From the NCBI GenBank assembly GCA_029204225.1, contig CM055097.1, positions 32,454,802 to 32,518,801 of the forward strand: a stretch of DNA of 64,000 nt, written 5' to 3'. The position numbers and the translations under genes were made by a program. Positions 12,011-24,780 of the stretch are shown here, in pieces (the first letter of the stretch is position 1; each line of letters begins with the position of its first letter). Below the pieces are notes generated by a model. That model did not search any database. It worked only from the letters and a program-made list of their open reading frames with translations, and was not told where the DNA came from. The stretch is from Diphasiastrum complanatum. Its lineage: Eukaryota > Streptophyta > Lycopodiopsida > Lycopodiales > Lycopodiaceae.

Positions 12011-13540
12011 CGATTATTCTATATGATGATTGTGGAATTTGTCATAATCTGATTGAGATGCATACCAATTATCTAGAACTCTAACTCTGGAGAAAATGTC
12101 TATTGACAAGAACTTGGTTGAGATAATTTCATCGAATTTTGAAGGAAAGCTTATAACATGTAAATAGATGGCATTTGTCAAGCTATGACAGACCCTTTCT
12201 TGGGTTTAGCATTTATGTTATTAATGAAGATTTGGAACCTAAAATATTAAATTAGTAAGTTTCAACCAACCAAAAACACAGTTTGCCATTCATATTTTGA
12301 GGCTTTAAATATGTTACAATATGAAAATATAACAATACACAATGTGGTTATGTATATAAACCTAGGATAGTTGTTATTTTAGAAGAGCAAATGTTTACGA
12401 TAATGTACAAGTAGACACATATTGTGTGTACTATATAGACTATCTGAACTACATATATGCAAGTCCTAACCTATCACTCTTTCAAACCCGACCGCATTGC
12501 CGTTCCGTCTATTGCAAAGCAACCACGAATTTGAGAATGCATCAATTTTTTTTAGACTGCTTCTATTGTTATCCAACAATTCCAAAGTTCTTTAAATCAA
12601 GCACACGTCCTACGAGCTCGCCTTTCAAAATAACTTTATGCAAGTGCCAGTAGCAATGATAGAGCACGATAAACATGGAGTGCGTTCAAAATTCATTGAT
12701 TGTCTGCATTGGAAGTAAAAAGGCCTTGTGCTACACATTGAAAACTGATTAACAATACACCTGTTGCAAACATGTTCAATGAAAGGACCATTTACTCTGA
12801 AAATCCAAAGCTTTCCAAACACCTGTCCTACGAAAACACAAGTTAGTACTATAAATGTGCATTTTTTTCAAACCATGCATCGATTATGTACCATTATGAA
12901 TATTTGTTCATGCCTCTCTATTAATATCAATGTATTTCATTTGCTCATAATGAGCACGTGCAAGCTTAACGTAGCAATGACCTTTCAAAATTTAAGCAAA
13001 TCTTGTTTTCTTAAACACATAAAATTGTAAAGGTTAAAGTTTTTTCCATACGCCCATGCTTTAACCTATCAGAATCAAAGTTCATACATTTCATGTTGGG
13101 TTGAGAAAAAAAAACCAAGTTGTGGGCATGATTATAGATTGTGAGTATGATTGTAGATTGACATGATTCACATGAGATGGAACTCTTGCACATGATTCAC
13201 ATGGGATGTTGATGTTAGTGGCAGGCCGACTCTAGGAGGCTGAGGGAGCACAAATGATCCAAATCAGCTCGTTCTTGACGTCAAGAATGGGCTGGGTTTT
13301 GCACATTCAAAGAGGCCCTAAGTACTCCTCACAAAGCAAGGGGGGGCCCAAAAGGGTTGAGAGAGTTTTAGAATCTTTCCTCGCCTTGAGGCCAGAAACG
13401 CATTTACATTCAAATTTCAAGGGCACCAAAAAGGGTAAAATTAGAAGGCTAAAAAAGTAGACGGGTTTTATGTCAAGCAAAACGAACTATTTTCCCCTCT
13501 ATTTTCTTGTAGGCGTCGATCGCACCGTGATCTCTCCCCT
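12011..13540. other. Gene-free stretch upstream of uL13m
   Basis: Nothing is recognisable in 12011-13250. The last 300 bases before the uL13m start probably contain its promoter and 5' leader, but I see no unambiguous TATA box. Confidence 0.4.
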
Positions 13541-13611
13541 CGTAACAAAGTCGAAAGATCAAGAGCAATTCTCTCCTCACTCATAAGCTGCTAGGTTTGA
13601 CGCACCTGGAG

Positions 13612-16600
13612 ATGGCTGCAGCCGCGGCCGCCCTAAGGGTATTAAGATCCACATTTGTGACTGCTCTATGTTTTATCAGTTTTTCCTGGCATTAACGCTA
13701 TAATATGTATCGGCTCAGTATTTTGTTTCTTCCATTGAAATTCGGATGACATAATATGGTTCATTCTAGCATTTGCATGGATCCTTTTTTAAAGTGTTGT
13801 TATTTTATGCATTGTGAATGGTAAGGTTTGCCTAGGTTTGTGCTATTTTAGCAGAACAGGGCTGTCATTCATTCATTGCAAGATATACCTATATGATCTG
13901 TGCAGAGAGCCACCGCAGGCTTGACTCCTGCTGTTACAAATGGCCTCAGATGGCGGGTCTTTGATGCCAAAGGACAGGTATCTAATTACATAAATCAGGC
14001 TTCACTCGTTATTCAGGCAGATCATCTAGTATTAATAATAGAGAGCTAACTTGAAGTTTAACTTATTAGCATCATATTTCGAAGAGATCGCTTTAACCGT
14101 TTGCAATTTTCTAGTTTATCCGGAAATCATTGTTTTGAATCATGCGTACATTGGAGCAGGTGCTTGGAAGACTTTCATCCAGGATAGCGGTAACATTGAT
14201 GGGAAAGGATAAGCCAACTTACACGCCAAATAAAGATGAAGGTGATGTATGCATAGTGCTGAATGCTCAAGATATCGGTGTGACTGGAAACAAGCTTACG
14301 GACAAGGTCTATTATTGGCATACAGGGTAAGTATCAATGTTCTATGCTTTTTAGCCTTTAAAAACATGGTTAAATTGCCTACAGTTTTATGTGAGAATCA
14401 TTTTGTTTGGAACAACATTAAGGGCAATTTCAGATCGTTTGTATTGCAGGTACATTGGTCATCTAAAGGAGAGAACCCTTAAGGACCAGATGCGCAAGGA
14501 TTCAACAGAAGTAATTCGAAAAGCAGTGTCAAGAATGCTTCCACGTAATAAATTGAGAGATGTAATGAACATATCTTCATGTGAGGTTGCTCATGGTTTT
14601 TCTACTGAAAAGTCTAGCAATAAGATATTTTGGTCGTTCCTATCTTAAAATTTAAATGCGAATTTAGTTTTGAAGTCAGACACATTATGTCTATTTATTT
14701 TCTGTCAAAGTTCATCCAAGCTTTATTGCCTGATGAAAATAAGAGTACTGGAGACATTTTGCCCTTGAACTGGGATCATCAGAGCCTGGTTTACAAGCAA
14801 AGTAATCTCATCCTGTTACATGCATTTGCTGCTACAAAAGTAACATTGCACAACGTGGAAGAAAGCAGAAGATTGCTTGCCATTTCATCACAGCATAGGG
14901 AGTAGTTTAAACCTCATATAAGTTGGTCAATTCACATATAGAATCTGATAGTTCTATATGTAGACTATCTAAAGAAGGCCGCACCTGATGTTATAGTTTC
15001 TATGGTGTTGCTGGTTGCTGCAATGTCTATTATTTAGTTGAGGACGTTTATTGCCAGATGTTTGTTTGGTTTTTTTTCAATAGAATATTCGAAGGACCTT
15101 TATTCTTCTTCAACCATACACCTGGTTGCTCGTTTAATCGTTCGTGTCAAGGACCCTGGCAAAACTGCCAGGTGTTGAGGCTGGATGTTGATCCAAAAGC
15201 TTTAGAAGTCATGGAGAGTCCAGGATACCTGCCAATTTCTGTTGAATACCAGATCATCCTTAGAAGGAACAAATAGCATATACTCAATAAATGCTCCACA
15301 CTCTTTAAAGTGCAAAATCCAGGGTTCTGAGAGCATTGATATTTTGAACATGCGCATTCTCTGGTGATTTGTGCCATTGCTACAGTTTGCCCATTGATTC
15401 AGCCCCAATTATTCTTTCCCATATGTTTGATTCTCAGAAAATTTTTGTATGATTTTCTGTGTTTGCTTTGTTTAATTTGTGATAGATTTCTGGAAAGTGG
15501 TAGACTCTTTCCCACATAATGCTCATCCAGAGGCTAAGGGATCTTGATTTTTCCACTAATACCATATTGGCTGTCATGGCACTATATGAGCAGGTTTGGG
15601 GATGTTTCCGATTTGAGGAGGGTCTATTAGAGAGAGTTAGGAGCGCTATTGGGGTGAAGGAGGTTCTCTCTCTCCCAAACTCTTTGGTTTGTACATTGAT
15701 GAGCTTGAGAGAGCCATCAATTAGGATGGTGGTATTGGCCGCAAGCTTGGTGATATACTCATTTCCATTTTACTTTATGTTGATGATCTGGCATTGCTTA
15801 CTTCTTCTTGTGAGGGGCTATGGCATTTAGACACATTACAGATTTTTGGAGACTTACTTGGTTTGACGGTGCATACCAGGAAAACCTAGATCATGATCTT
15901 TAATACCTCTAGGACCTTTATGCAGTGACAACTGTTCACTCTAGGGGGACAACCACTTGAGGTGGTATCCTCTTACACTTATTTGGGGACTTCCTTCACT
16001 AGTCTTGCATTCAGTATGAGACACACCGCCATAGCTAAACTACGTAAGGGTCATGCTTCATTGGTTAGTATCGAGCGCTTCTGCTTTAGGAAGCACATTC
16101 GGGATGCCCCGAGTAAGTGTAACCTATTTGACACTATTGTTACAGCCACAACTATGTCTGCAGTGGAGGCTTGGTGCACTGGGATTCCTGAATTAGAATG
16201 GACTAGTATTTCTCGTCTATAGATTAGTATGCTTGCACGTATGTCAGATGCCCTGTCTATTATGAGATCCAAGGATGCTATCATTGCCTTTCTTGAGATT
16301 CTCCAGTCACACTGCACTCACTCATTTTTATGTTGACCCTCAGTGTGTGGCATTGATGTTGCGCGAGATGTTCCTGCTTCGTAGAGATATTTGTCAGAGA
16401 GATCAATATGGATACCATGACTCCCATCAGTCCCAGATTACCTCCTTTTTCTCTAGGAGACGATCTAGAGCAGACACTGATCCCGGTATTTTGTCAAAGG
16501 ATGAGTCAGATATCCTTTCTCGGGATCTTCAACGTGATCGTCGACAACGTACTGCTTCTAGCCCCTCATTATGGCTAGCAGAAGACTTCGTAGATCTAGA

Positions 16601-19600
16601 GCTCACGTGCGCAGCAGGCCTACTATTGCCTCTTCAATTCTTTCATTTTCATGGTCATCTTCTTCTATCCTTGCTTTGTTCAGTGGTGACATATGATCTC
16701 TCATACAGTTCGGATGGTTATTGTACAGTTTCAGCTATACGACACCCATTGTACCATATCTCAAACTTTCATGTCTTGAGGGCAGAGTAGAGATTTTGAC
16801 TAGTCCTGATAGGCTAACCATTTTATCTAGTAGTTGTATTTGTCTTTTGGAACTATGACTTATGAACTAGGCACTATCTTCCATGCAAGATCGATGATGA
16901 TAATTTGACCCAATCCATATGGGGTTGAAAGGGGCTAACCACTTGTTGGTAAGTGCTCTAAGGAGTACTTGATGAGTAAGAATCAAGACTTCATTGCTTT
17001 AACCCGACCCATAGTGGGTTGGGTGGAACTAACCTATTGTGGTGAGTGTGGAGGTACACTAAGGAGTACCTCATGATGAAGCCATGGCAAGAATAACGAA
17101 GAAGGGTTCCATGAGCCCAAAGATGGATGAGTACTCACAAGAAATGGTTCAATTCAACCAAATATGGTTTTTTGAAACCCAAGACCCTTCTTATGGAAGG
17201 TTGAGAATTTCCCCTGGGAAGCTATGAACGGTAGATGGGCCAAGGGTCTACCCCTTGATTCTCTCCATGATTTGGGGATGGGCCATCCCTAGAAAAGAAG
17301 CCTTGGATTGGGGATGGGCAACCCCTAGAAAAAATGGGCTAGGAATTGATGACTATTATTCAAAGATAAGATGGCACAAGACATTTCGTCACGGGCACCA
17401 CCCCAAATTTGACCTATACATGCCCATGCAAGCCCCTTACATGTGTAAGAAGCCCCATGCATTCACTTATAACACGGTCTAAGGGCCAACAACAATACTA
17501 TGACATTCACGAGGGACGTCGTGCTACTGCCAGCCCAAGTGCCTCATCTCTGGATTATTTAATGGGTTGTCTCATTGAATAGAACGTGCAGAAAACAGTG
17601 TTAATCCAGCGTATTGAATGAGTTTTTGTTAGAGAAGTGAATTGACCATTGTTTGAACTTTAACGGACAATGCTGCCCACACGTGGAACCAAAATTTTTT
17701 TGATTCATATTTTATTTGGAGACATTATGATCAGTTGAATTGGGCATGGACCTGTAAAGTCTTTTTATGGTAGTCCTAGTTGAATTGACATCTTATGCCT
17801 CTCCTTCAATTACGTGACGTCACCACTGCTTATTCAAGTAAATGGATGAGAAAATGGCCATTCTACTACTATCGGATAATAGTAAATTGGATGATAAAAA
17901 ACTATCCAATATGAAATTGTAAGATGAAGAACATCATGATCATGAAGGATTTGTGGAATATCTTCATCAAAAAGAAGATAGGGAACCTTGGTAAGAGAAG
18001 GGCAAGATAATAAGCCCAAGGCTTTGCCTAAAATTTGATATCAAGAGTTGATGGAGAAAAGTGTTGAGTGGGATAGAAAAGCTACAAGAGCATTGTGTAT
18101 GATCAATACGTTGGTTCAAGATCACATCATACACCACATCAATTTATTCACCAAGTCGAATACTTTAAGTGGCGTTTGAAGCCATTAATTGTACAAGAGT
18201 TCTGAGGAACTTTGTGGAATCCTATTGCAAGAGGAATTAATGCGGAAAGGATCCAATTTCAAAAGCTTGAAGAACCATGATCAATCTCCTACGACAATAT
18301 CTAACAGCCAAATGATTGAAACCCTTTTACTGACCTTTCCAAAATCAAGGTGAATCTTCATCCAATCTTCCATATTCTTGTGGTGGATTTAATTCTTTTT
18401 GAAATGGTTCTAGGAAGAAAGTGCCATGCTACTATCAAGGAAAGGATGGGCACATTGAGAATGAATGTAGAATCAAGCAAGCAACTACACGATGTTAGGA
18501 AGGGGGAGGGGATCTTATGGTATATCTCACACCAACTCTCGAGGGCAAGCCACTGTTTATACCAATTTTGTTGGAGCAATGGAGATGAATACTCTTTCAT
18601 GATAGAGGAGTCTACCCAAGTAAAGGTGAAAAGCTCTTTGGTTGTAATTGTATTAACACCCTAGTTAACCTTATTAACTTGTTTTAGGTTGCTCCAAAGA
18701 TTTATTGTCTTCGAAGTCTTTAAGTACCAAGTTAGAAGCTTTTTCAAATGAGTTAGGATGTTAACGACCTCTACTCTCAATGGTAATGAACCTCATACAT
18801 CTGAAGAAGCATTTAAGAATGATGGATGGAGAAAGGCTATGCATGACAAATATGAATCTATTATGAAGAATGACACTTGGGATCTTGTGGAGATCCTTCA
18901 AGATAAAATGCATATTAGGACTAAATGGATTTGCATGCTGACGTATGGATCTGATGGTTCTAAGCATAAAGCAAGTCTCGTAACTTAGGTTATGTTCAAA
19001 AAGAAGGTATTGATTACGAAGAAACCTTTGCTCCTACGGTTAAGATGAATACCGTCTGTTGTGTATTGGCTAGAGCATCCCGTTTTGATTGGCATAGTGC
19101 TCAAATGGATGTTAAAAGTGCATTCTTGAAGAAGTTGACATATCTCAATGTCAAGCTTCTATCATAAAAGGCAAAGATCATTTTGATTGTGACTCATGAA
19201 AGCGTTTGTGGTTTATAGCAATCTCCAAGGCCTCAGACTAGATTATGCACAGGCATTTATGTGTCCCCCCCGCTCCCCCTCCCAGTTCCTGGCTGCCCAG
19301 GCACTGTTTCCCGGCTCGCTGCGCCTCACTCTCGGATTGCCACGTGGCAGCCTACAATATAGTCCATAAGCAAACCCGGGAGTTGTCCAGTGAGCCATAT
19401 AAGTGGAAACTTGTCTGTTATCTTGCATGTGGGTGGGTGCCCGGGACAGATGGTGCATGTGCCGGTGCTCGGTTGGGTATGTGCCTGGGACAGGTAGGCG
19501 CCGCTGCCCGGTACAGGTGGGCACCACGCGGGACACGTGGAGCATTGGCACGCGGGTGCCCGAGAGCTGGGACAGGTGGGGTTGCTGGTGCCCAGGAAAA

Positions 19601-21599
19601 ATGGAGCCATGAAAGAAATGATTTCCTGGGCACCTGTCTAGGCAGGCCCCGGGCGGTCACTGGTCACTGGCTCTCCGGCATCCGGGTGGTACGGGGCAGT
19701 GGGGTGGGGTACAGCCCCATGTGCACAGGCTTAAATGCCAAGCTTAATTGCCTGTGTGTAATCTAGTCTGAGGCATCTCCAAGAGCTTGGTACTCACGTA
19801 TTGATGAATATCTTTCAAGATTTTCGTCAGAAGTAAATGTGATTGTAATCTCTATATCATGCATAAGGATGGTAAAATTTTTCTTCTTTTTGTGTATGTG
19901 ATGACCCAATTATTACTATCACTCGCTCAAGTAGTTGTTCAATCTATTGTGGCACTCAGCTCATCACCAGACACCATTTAATATTTATCACAAGCTCAAG
20001 GAGTCGCTAGAATATTTACCCCTAATGTAGGTGCCCAACATATAACACTAGAGAAGTATGGAGACCTTGTCTTCTTTGCTCCCAATGGCCCGATGAGGCT
20101 CATAACGAATCTACATTTTGCTAAAGAAAATCCTTGGAAATAGAAATATCAAGTTTACAATTCCCAATATGAAGTCCTCAGAGATTCAATTATGAAACAA
20201 CTTCCTTTCAATATGATGGGGTTAGAAAATGGGGTTAATGGCAGTTCCACTTAGCAGCTACACATATCAATCGAAAGGCCAAAACTTGGTGAGCCATGTG
20301 CGAGATTGTGCAAAACAGTTTCACATGATCTAGCCTTCTTTGTTGGATGCTGATGATAAGGATGCCAGTTAATAACTTTGTGCAGCTAGCAAGCCTCATG
20401 AAAATTTGCACACTCAGGCACTCTTGATTGCTGTTTTCTAACACCACACTAGACTGCTAAGGACAGATTAAGGTCAATATTGTTCGTTAGCAGGGAAGAT
20501 TAAACAGACCATAGTCCTGTAGACAGTACTGTACAGAACTCGCACGTACAAAATGTCTTTCCGTAAGTTTAAAAAAATATCATTTGATATGAATTAAAAA
20601 AAAATCAGAATACCCCTAAAAAGGCACTACTGTTGCAGAGAAATCTAATTACGTTCTGCATGTAGTCAATGTAATAAGTTCCATATGCCCGGAATGATAT
20701 GTTCCACACCTTTTGGTACAGAATGGCATTGCGTGGAAAAGATTATTTTGTACTGTCAGTTGGGTACTTGTTATTTGTTCTTTGTTGTCATTATTTCCCA
20801 AGAATGCCACATAGTCTGTGCTATTTGGTTCTTGGACCTATTAACAATGCAGTTTATCATTATTTTCCAACAAAGCCACTTAGTTTATGGGACAAGAGCC
20901 AAGTCACTTGGCTACGTTGTGGCCTTCTTGTAGCAGACGGCAGATTGATACTTTTGAAGAAGCCAAAAAGCTATTTTGCTAAATGACCTGACCTATGATC
21001 AGAAGGTGAACTAAGATAAAATCCCAGCCATATAGTAAACTAACCAAGTGAGACAGGATTTAACTTGCAAAGAAGATGATGTTGCTTCATTTTTAAACCA
21101 GAATATGAGTGCATTCAGACATAGCATCAACTAAACATGAAACAAATACTGATTCTTCTCCAACAAAGCAAGAAGAAGAAGGTACTAGATTGCCTTGCAG
21201 CATCCTTCAACGGAGAAATCGTACTCCCGAAGCTCTCCGACAAAGAGGACCTCAACAACTCCAAATACTACACAGACAACTAAGCCCAACAGAAGGCTAC
21301 TTATGTCTTGAGGTCTTTACGTATCTTTACGTATGAAATGTCTACATACTCCATGTTTACTGTATATTTATTATACCTGACAAATTGACAATTACAGATT
21401 AAGCCTGCATGCCCAGCAACTGATTTCATTTTTTACAATTCAGGATCGCTTGTTGAAGCTGAGGATTTTCGCTGATGATAGTCACCCATTCACAGACAAG
21501 CCTCTTGAACCTTACATAATGCCTCCGCGTAAAGTACGTGAGATGCGACCTCGTGAGAAACGTGCAGCTCGTCGTGCTAAACAAGCTGTTAAGACCTAG
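13612..21599 (+). CDS. Mitochondrial ribosomal protein uL13 (L13), five exons
   Basis: The exons are 13612-13638, 13906-13977, 14160-14326, 14450-14561 and 21444-21599 (TAG stop). Every intron has GT..AG ends and the phases agree, giving 177 residues. After a short alanine-rich N-terminus (a likely mitochondrial presequence), the protein reads [20 protein letters not shown], then [54 protein letters not shown] and [12 protein letters not shown]. These are the hallmark segments of the uL13 family, and a basic tail rich in Arg/Lys follows. uL13 is an early-binding protein of the large ribosomal subunit. The plant organelle form with the VFDAKGQ start and basic tail fits the nuclear-encoded mitochondrial version better than plastid or cytosolic L13. 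The ATG is chosen because it gives the presequence and joins in phase. Intron 4 (14562-21443) has been swollen by transposons, yet all coding exons are intact, so the gene is probably functional. Confidence 0.93.
15480..16790 (+). pseudogene. LINE (non-LTR) reverse transcriptase relic in uL13m intron 4
   Basis: Across several frames the sequence gives the end of a LINE reverse transcriptase. First comes VKQG-like sequence near 15650. Next is the catalytic region around 15770-15800, where a shifted frame reads [15 protein letters not shown]. The thumb region follows at 15962-16222 with [12 protein letters not shown], and the C-terminal part at 16318-16480 with [17 protein letters not shown] and SQITSFF. 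That last piece is clearly similar to the LINE tail at 55514-55830 on the - strand, so both belong to one family. Stops and shifts make it inactive. It is colinear with the host gene and must be spliced out. Confidence 0.75.
16905..17075. repeat. Diverged tandem duplication
   Basis: Two units share GACCCA.....TGGG.TTG, GG..CTAACC, TTG.TGGT.AGTG and CTAAGGAGTAC. They occur at about 16909-16982 and 17007-17075, inside uL13m intron 4. Confidence 0.5.
17265..17345. repeat. Two ~39-bp tandem units
   Basis: The block TTGGGGATGGGC.A.CCCTAGAAAA occurs twice in direct succession (17270 and 17308). It is non-coding and intronic. Confidence 0.6.
19221..19229 (+). repeat. Target-site duplication, left copy (9 bp)
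   Basis: ATCTCCAAG directly precedes the left terminal inverted repeat, and the identical 9 bp (19775-19783) directly follows the right one. Removing one copy and the insert restores the copia RT reading across the site. Confidence 0.9.
19230..19774. mobile_element. Non-autonomous inverted-repeat DNA transposon, probably Mutator-like
   Basis: The 545-bp insert has terminal inverted repeats of about 32 bp with four mismatches (outer part GCCTCAGACTAGATTA in both, then CACAGGCA). It is flanked by a perfect 9-bp target duplication. A 9-bp duplication is typical of Mutator-like elements, although the arms are shorter than in many of them. The interior is GC-rich, with recurring GGGACAGGTGG-type and CCCGGG words and long open frames on both strands that look like composition artefacts rather than genes. 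No transposase is encoded. Confidence 0.85.
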
Positions 21600-23129
21600 T
21601 ATGCAGCTGTTTTGTGGATCACGTAGCAGGAATTAGTCTTAGACACAGGTCTGTTCTTTTACCTCATTGCTGATAAGTGATTGCAAATTTTGAAACAGCA
21701 GTGTTGTTGGTTTTGGTATTCAAGGGAACTAGGACGATGTGGCCTAGATAAATTGCTGTGTTATCATCATTTATGATCGATGCCATACTCCAGGCTATTC
21801 TGCTCATGTGTAAAGAGCACTAAACAGTACTCAGTAGAGGATAATGAGCTGGTAAATTTATCTGCCTTGTTACTCATTTCCAATGTATTTCTTATGATCT
21901 GCTTAATCAGACTCAGCTTCTAAAGTCTCTGTATCGAAATTTTTGTCTGTATTTCTCTAGGCGTGGGTTAGTTTTCCTCATCAGAGCACACTAGTATTGT
22001 GAAAATGTTGTACATCGAATTACAGGGACAAAATTTTGCTCATCCATGGAAGAAATATGGAAGTAGCAATCTTTCCTGTTCAGATCTACTATGTTACTCT
22101 ACTCTCGTTTTTTGTACAAACTTTTCAATTGTAGTTATGTCTGATACTTCTTAAAGCCTTACTACCTTCTTATTTATGCATGTGGTATATTTTTGAACTT
22201 TGCAGTTTAAATTCATGAAACTGGCTACATGACGGAACTATATGGTGCACTGGTAATCACTTCGCATCTTGCAAAGATTGCAGTGTGTTTTTCCTTCACC
22301 CTTGAAATTCTCTAACTTCCACCTCTGCGATGCTACTGGAAATGACAACTATAAGCACTAAACACTCTCTATGCTTCAGCCTCTCAAAAATTACAAGAAA
22401 TACACATCAACCCCTATCGCTAAGGTGGTGCAAAGTAATCTTCCACTCCAGCTTTAACTCTTTTCCTTTCAATCTCCATTACACTAACTAATGATTTCCT
22501 TGGAATTATAGAAATGAACACCATCCTCCTTGTGGTACAACAATGTGACATTTCACTCCTGCTAACTGCACATCATCAAGGTCACTTCTTTTACTTGATT
22601 TTCTTCAAAGATACCTAGCTTCCAAATCATCTTCTTTCAGCAAAATCTATTGGGTTCTATACTTTTCCCAACATCAACGTGCATAGATGAACTACAAACC
22701 ACCTGCTTGAATATTGCCTGGCTAAATTAGACTTATGTATATGCAATTGAGGCAAATTGTACAAGTTACACATCTAGTAATTACCAACAAATATGCACTT
22801 GTATGCATTCTAGAGCATCTAGCGGTGAAAGTAAAACACAAACACACACACACACTCTCACATTATGGATGCACAATTGCCTCCATGGACTTGAAGCACG
22901 ATATTTTTGGAACCATATTTTTGGATCATGCTCAACAAATAACATTTACAAAGTATGGTTTGTGGGTTAACACCTTTCCTTCAAATCCCATACTTTGATT
23001 CCACTCTAGTGCAACAAGAACTTCCAACAGAAAAGTAATCATGAAATAGCAACGCAACATAGTGACTTTGATATGTTTTCAAGTTATCAAATGTGTAATC
23101 AAGTGAAAGCAATTAAAAACTAGATTAGC
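21600..23129. other. uL13m 3' region and gene-free stretch
   Basis: The first few hundred bases are probably the uL13m 3' untranslated region. I could not assign a polyadenylation site. A short (CA)n run lies at about 22838-22852. No other gene is seen. Confidence 0.4.
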
Positions 23130-23660
23130 CTTATTAGAGCCATGATTTCTAACTTTCACCATTAGTGCTGCTCAATTTTGAGCATTATTTTGTTGAATGC
23201 AAGTCAAATAAGGCTTAAAAATTGGAGTCCTTGGTGAGTGACCCAATTAATTTTATTTTTCAAAATTTATTGTTGATTCATCACAACTCCTAAGCATTAC
23301 TATGCTAAAGGCAAGCTAAAAAGAAAGGCTTAATAAACCCTTAGAATTCAATAATAAGTAAGGGTGAGTGACCAAATCTTTTGTTTCCAAAGTTTCACAA
23401 TTGGTGTGTCTTGACTTTGTGAGCATTACTATGTTGAAGGCAAGTCAAAGTATGGCCTAAAAAGCCTCAACAAAATAATTGGCAATTGAGTCAAAATTTT
23501 ACAATAATGAGCTTGCTTTTGCAAACATTATTGTGATAAAGGAGATCTAAAATAAGGCCAAAAATTGTGGACAAATTGTTGGTGAGTGACTATAGATTCT
23601 ATAGTTGATATGTCTCAACTGCTTGATTATTATTGTGATGATGGCAAGATCTTGGACGAG
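23130..23660. repeat. Diverged tandem array, ~4 units of about 125 bp
   Basis: Each unit has a GAGCATTA-like word (TGAGCATTATTTTGTTGAA, TAAGCATTACTATGCTAAA, TGAGCATTACTATGTTGAA, then weaker copies), then GGCAAG(T/C)..AA, an AAGGCTTAA/GGCCTAAAAA block and GGTGAGTGAC. Divergence is high, so the array is old. Confidence 0.6.
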
Positions 23661-23821
23661 TGAATTTTCAATATAATCCCCCTAAAAGATAATAATAATT
23701 TTTTTGCTTTAAATTGCATGCATTAACTTTGGTTGGATTTGCCACCCAAAGACTCTAAATAACACAATAAACAAATAATACAAACCCATAAATTTGTAAT
23801 TTTGTACATAATATATAAATA

Positions 23822-23843
23822 TGATGTGTGTGTGTGTGTGTGT
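23822..23843. repeat. (TG)n microsatellite
   Basis: This is a run of TG dinucleotides immediately upstream of the hairpin at 23844. Confidence 0.9.
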
Positions 23844-23934
23844 GTGATTCACTTTAATTCAAGTGTGTCGCAAGCACGAGCGTGTTGCAAGCATGCACGT
23901 GCTTGCGTCACACCCTTGAATTAAAGTGAATCAC
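23844..23934. repeat. Long hairpin / miniature foldback element
   Basis: The left arm (23844-23878) starts GTGATTCACTTTAATTCAAG and ends GCAAGCACG. The right arm (23897-23934) is its near-perfect reverse complement, with a one-base bulge and about two mismatches, leaving a loop of about 18 bases. The size would suit either a miniature transposon or a small-RNA precursor. The sequence alone cannot decide. Confidence 0.7.
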
Positions 23935-23939
23935 ATTTT

Positions 23940-24780
23940 GATACACATGATAGACTTCTTAGTGGCAATGGCAATTTATCTCCAATAGAATGAGTTTTTG
24001 CTTGTTTAGGGTTTCAAAATTTATAAATCACAAGACCATGGCTCATAATATTATACCAATTTAGAGATAAATAATTAAGAAGTTATGACTTGTCTTAATC
24101 CCACTAAAATAATGATACACATGGATATTGCCAATGAAATTTCAAATATATTTTTGGAAAGAGCAAAGAGCTACTATTGAAATGAGTATGTGTACAATTA
24201 TTGTGAAATGAAGATGCCACACATGGACAAAAATAACAAAATCTACATTAACTAAATAATCAAATCAATCACTTCTTAGAAACATCCATTTTAAGAAATT
24301 CAAACATTATTAACAATCACACATATTAGACAACATCATCCTATATCACTTGATAACATGTATGAAAATCCTTGAGTATCAAGGAGTGTTGAATCAATCA
24401 ACAAACAAAAGTATCCTCTCATCATTTAATACTAACCTTTTTTTTTTGAAGAGGACATGCAAAAATATGGAGATTCAAATAAAATTTAAAAGTATAAAAA
24501 ATAGAAGATAAAAAATTGCTCAAAAAATATTTCGCACAAAGAATCAAATATCAAGTTCAACGACAAATGGATGACCTATACATACAATAAATATTTAACT
24601 TATCAAAACAAATAATATACAAAAGAATATGAACAAATCCATTCGATACTTGTCTAAAAGTTTCAACAAGTTGTAGACTATGACCAATCTTATAGAGCTA
24701 TTGTTCTTGATTTATATGCTTTAAGGTACTAACATTTTTTTTCCAGTTCCTCCTATGACTTGAGCTTTCACTACATGTAC
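23940..24780. other. AT-rich gene-free stretch
   Basis: No coding or repeat signature is recognised here. Confidence 0.5.

Larger units (their letters stand above)
17850..20000 (+). pseudogene. Ty1/copia relic, split by a DNA transposon
   Basis: The Gag-like part (about 17870-18140) reads [14 protein letters not shown], then [20 protein letters not shown] in shifted frames. A zinc-knuckle-like piece with [15 protein letters not shown] lies near 18440. The reverse transcriptase starts at 18758-18988 with [26 protein letters not shown] and TKWICM, and after a shift continues to about 19130. The YGLKQSPRAWY block of the copia RT is interrupted between the arginine and alanine codons by the element at 19230-19774 and resumes at 19784 with [10 protein letters not shown]. 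No LTRs were found. It lies within uL13m intron 4. Confidence 0.8.

Noticed and set aside
12426-13460. Several short frames between the copia relic and uL13m
   Set aside because: They are AT-rich and unconserved in appearance, with overlapping alternatives on both strands and no motif.
19245-19766. Long overlapping open frames on both strands (up to 173 codons)
   Set aside because: They lie inside the GC-rich interior of a terminal-inverted-repeat element. Both strands are open, the composition is biased and there is no recognisable domain, so they are composition artefacts.
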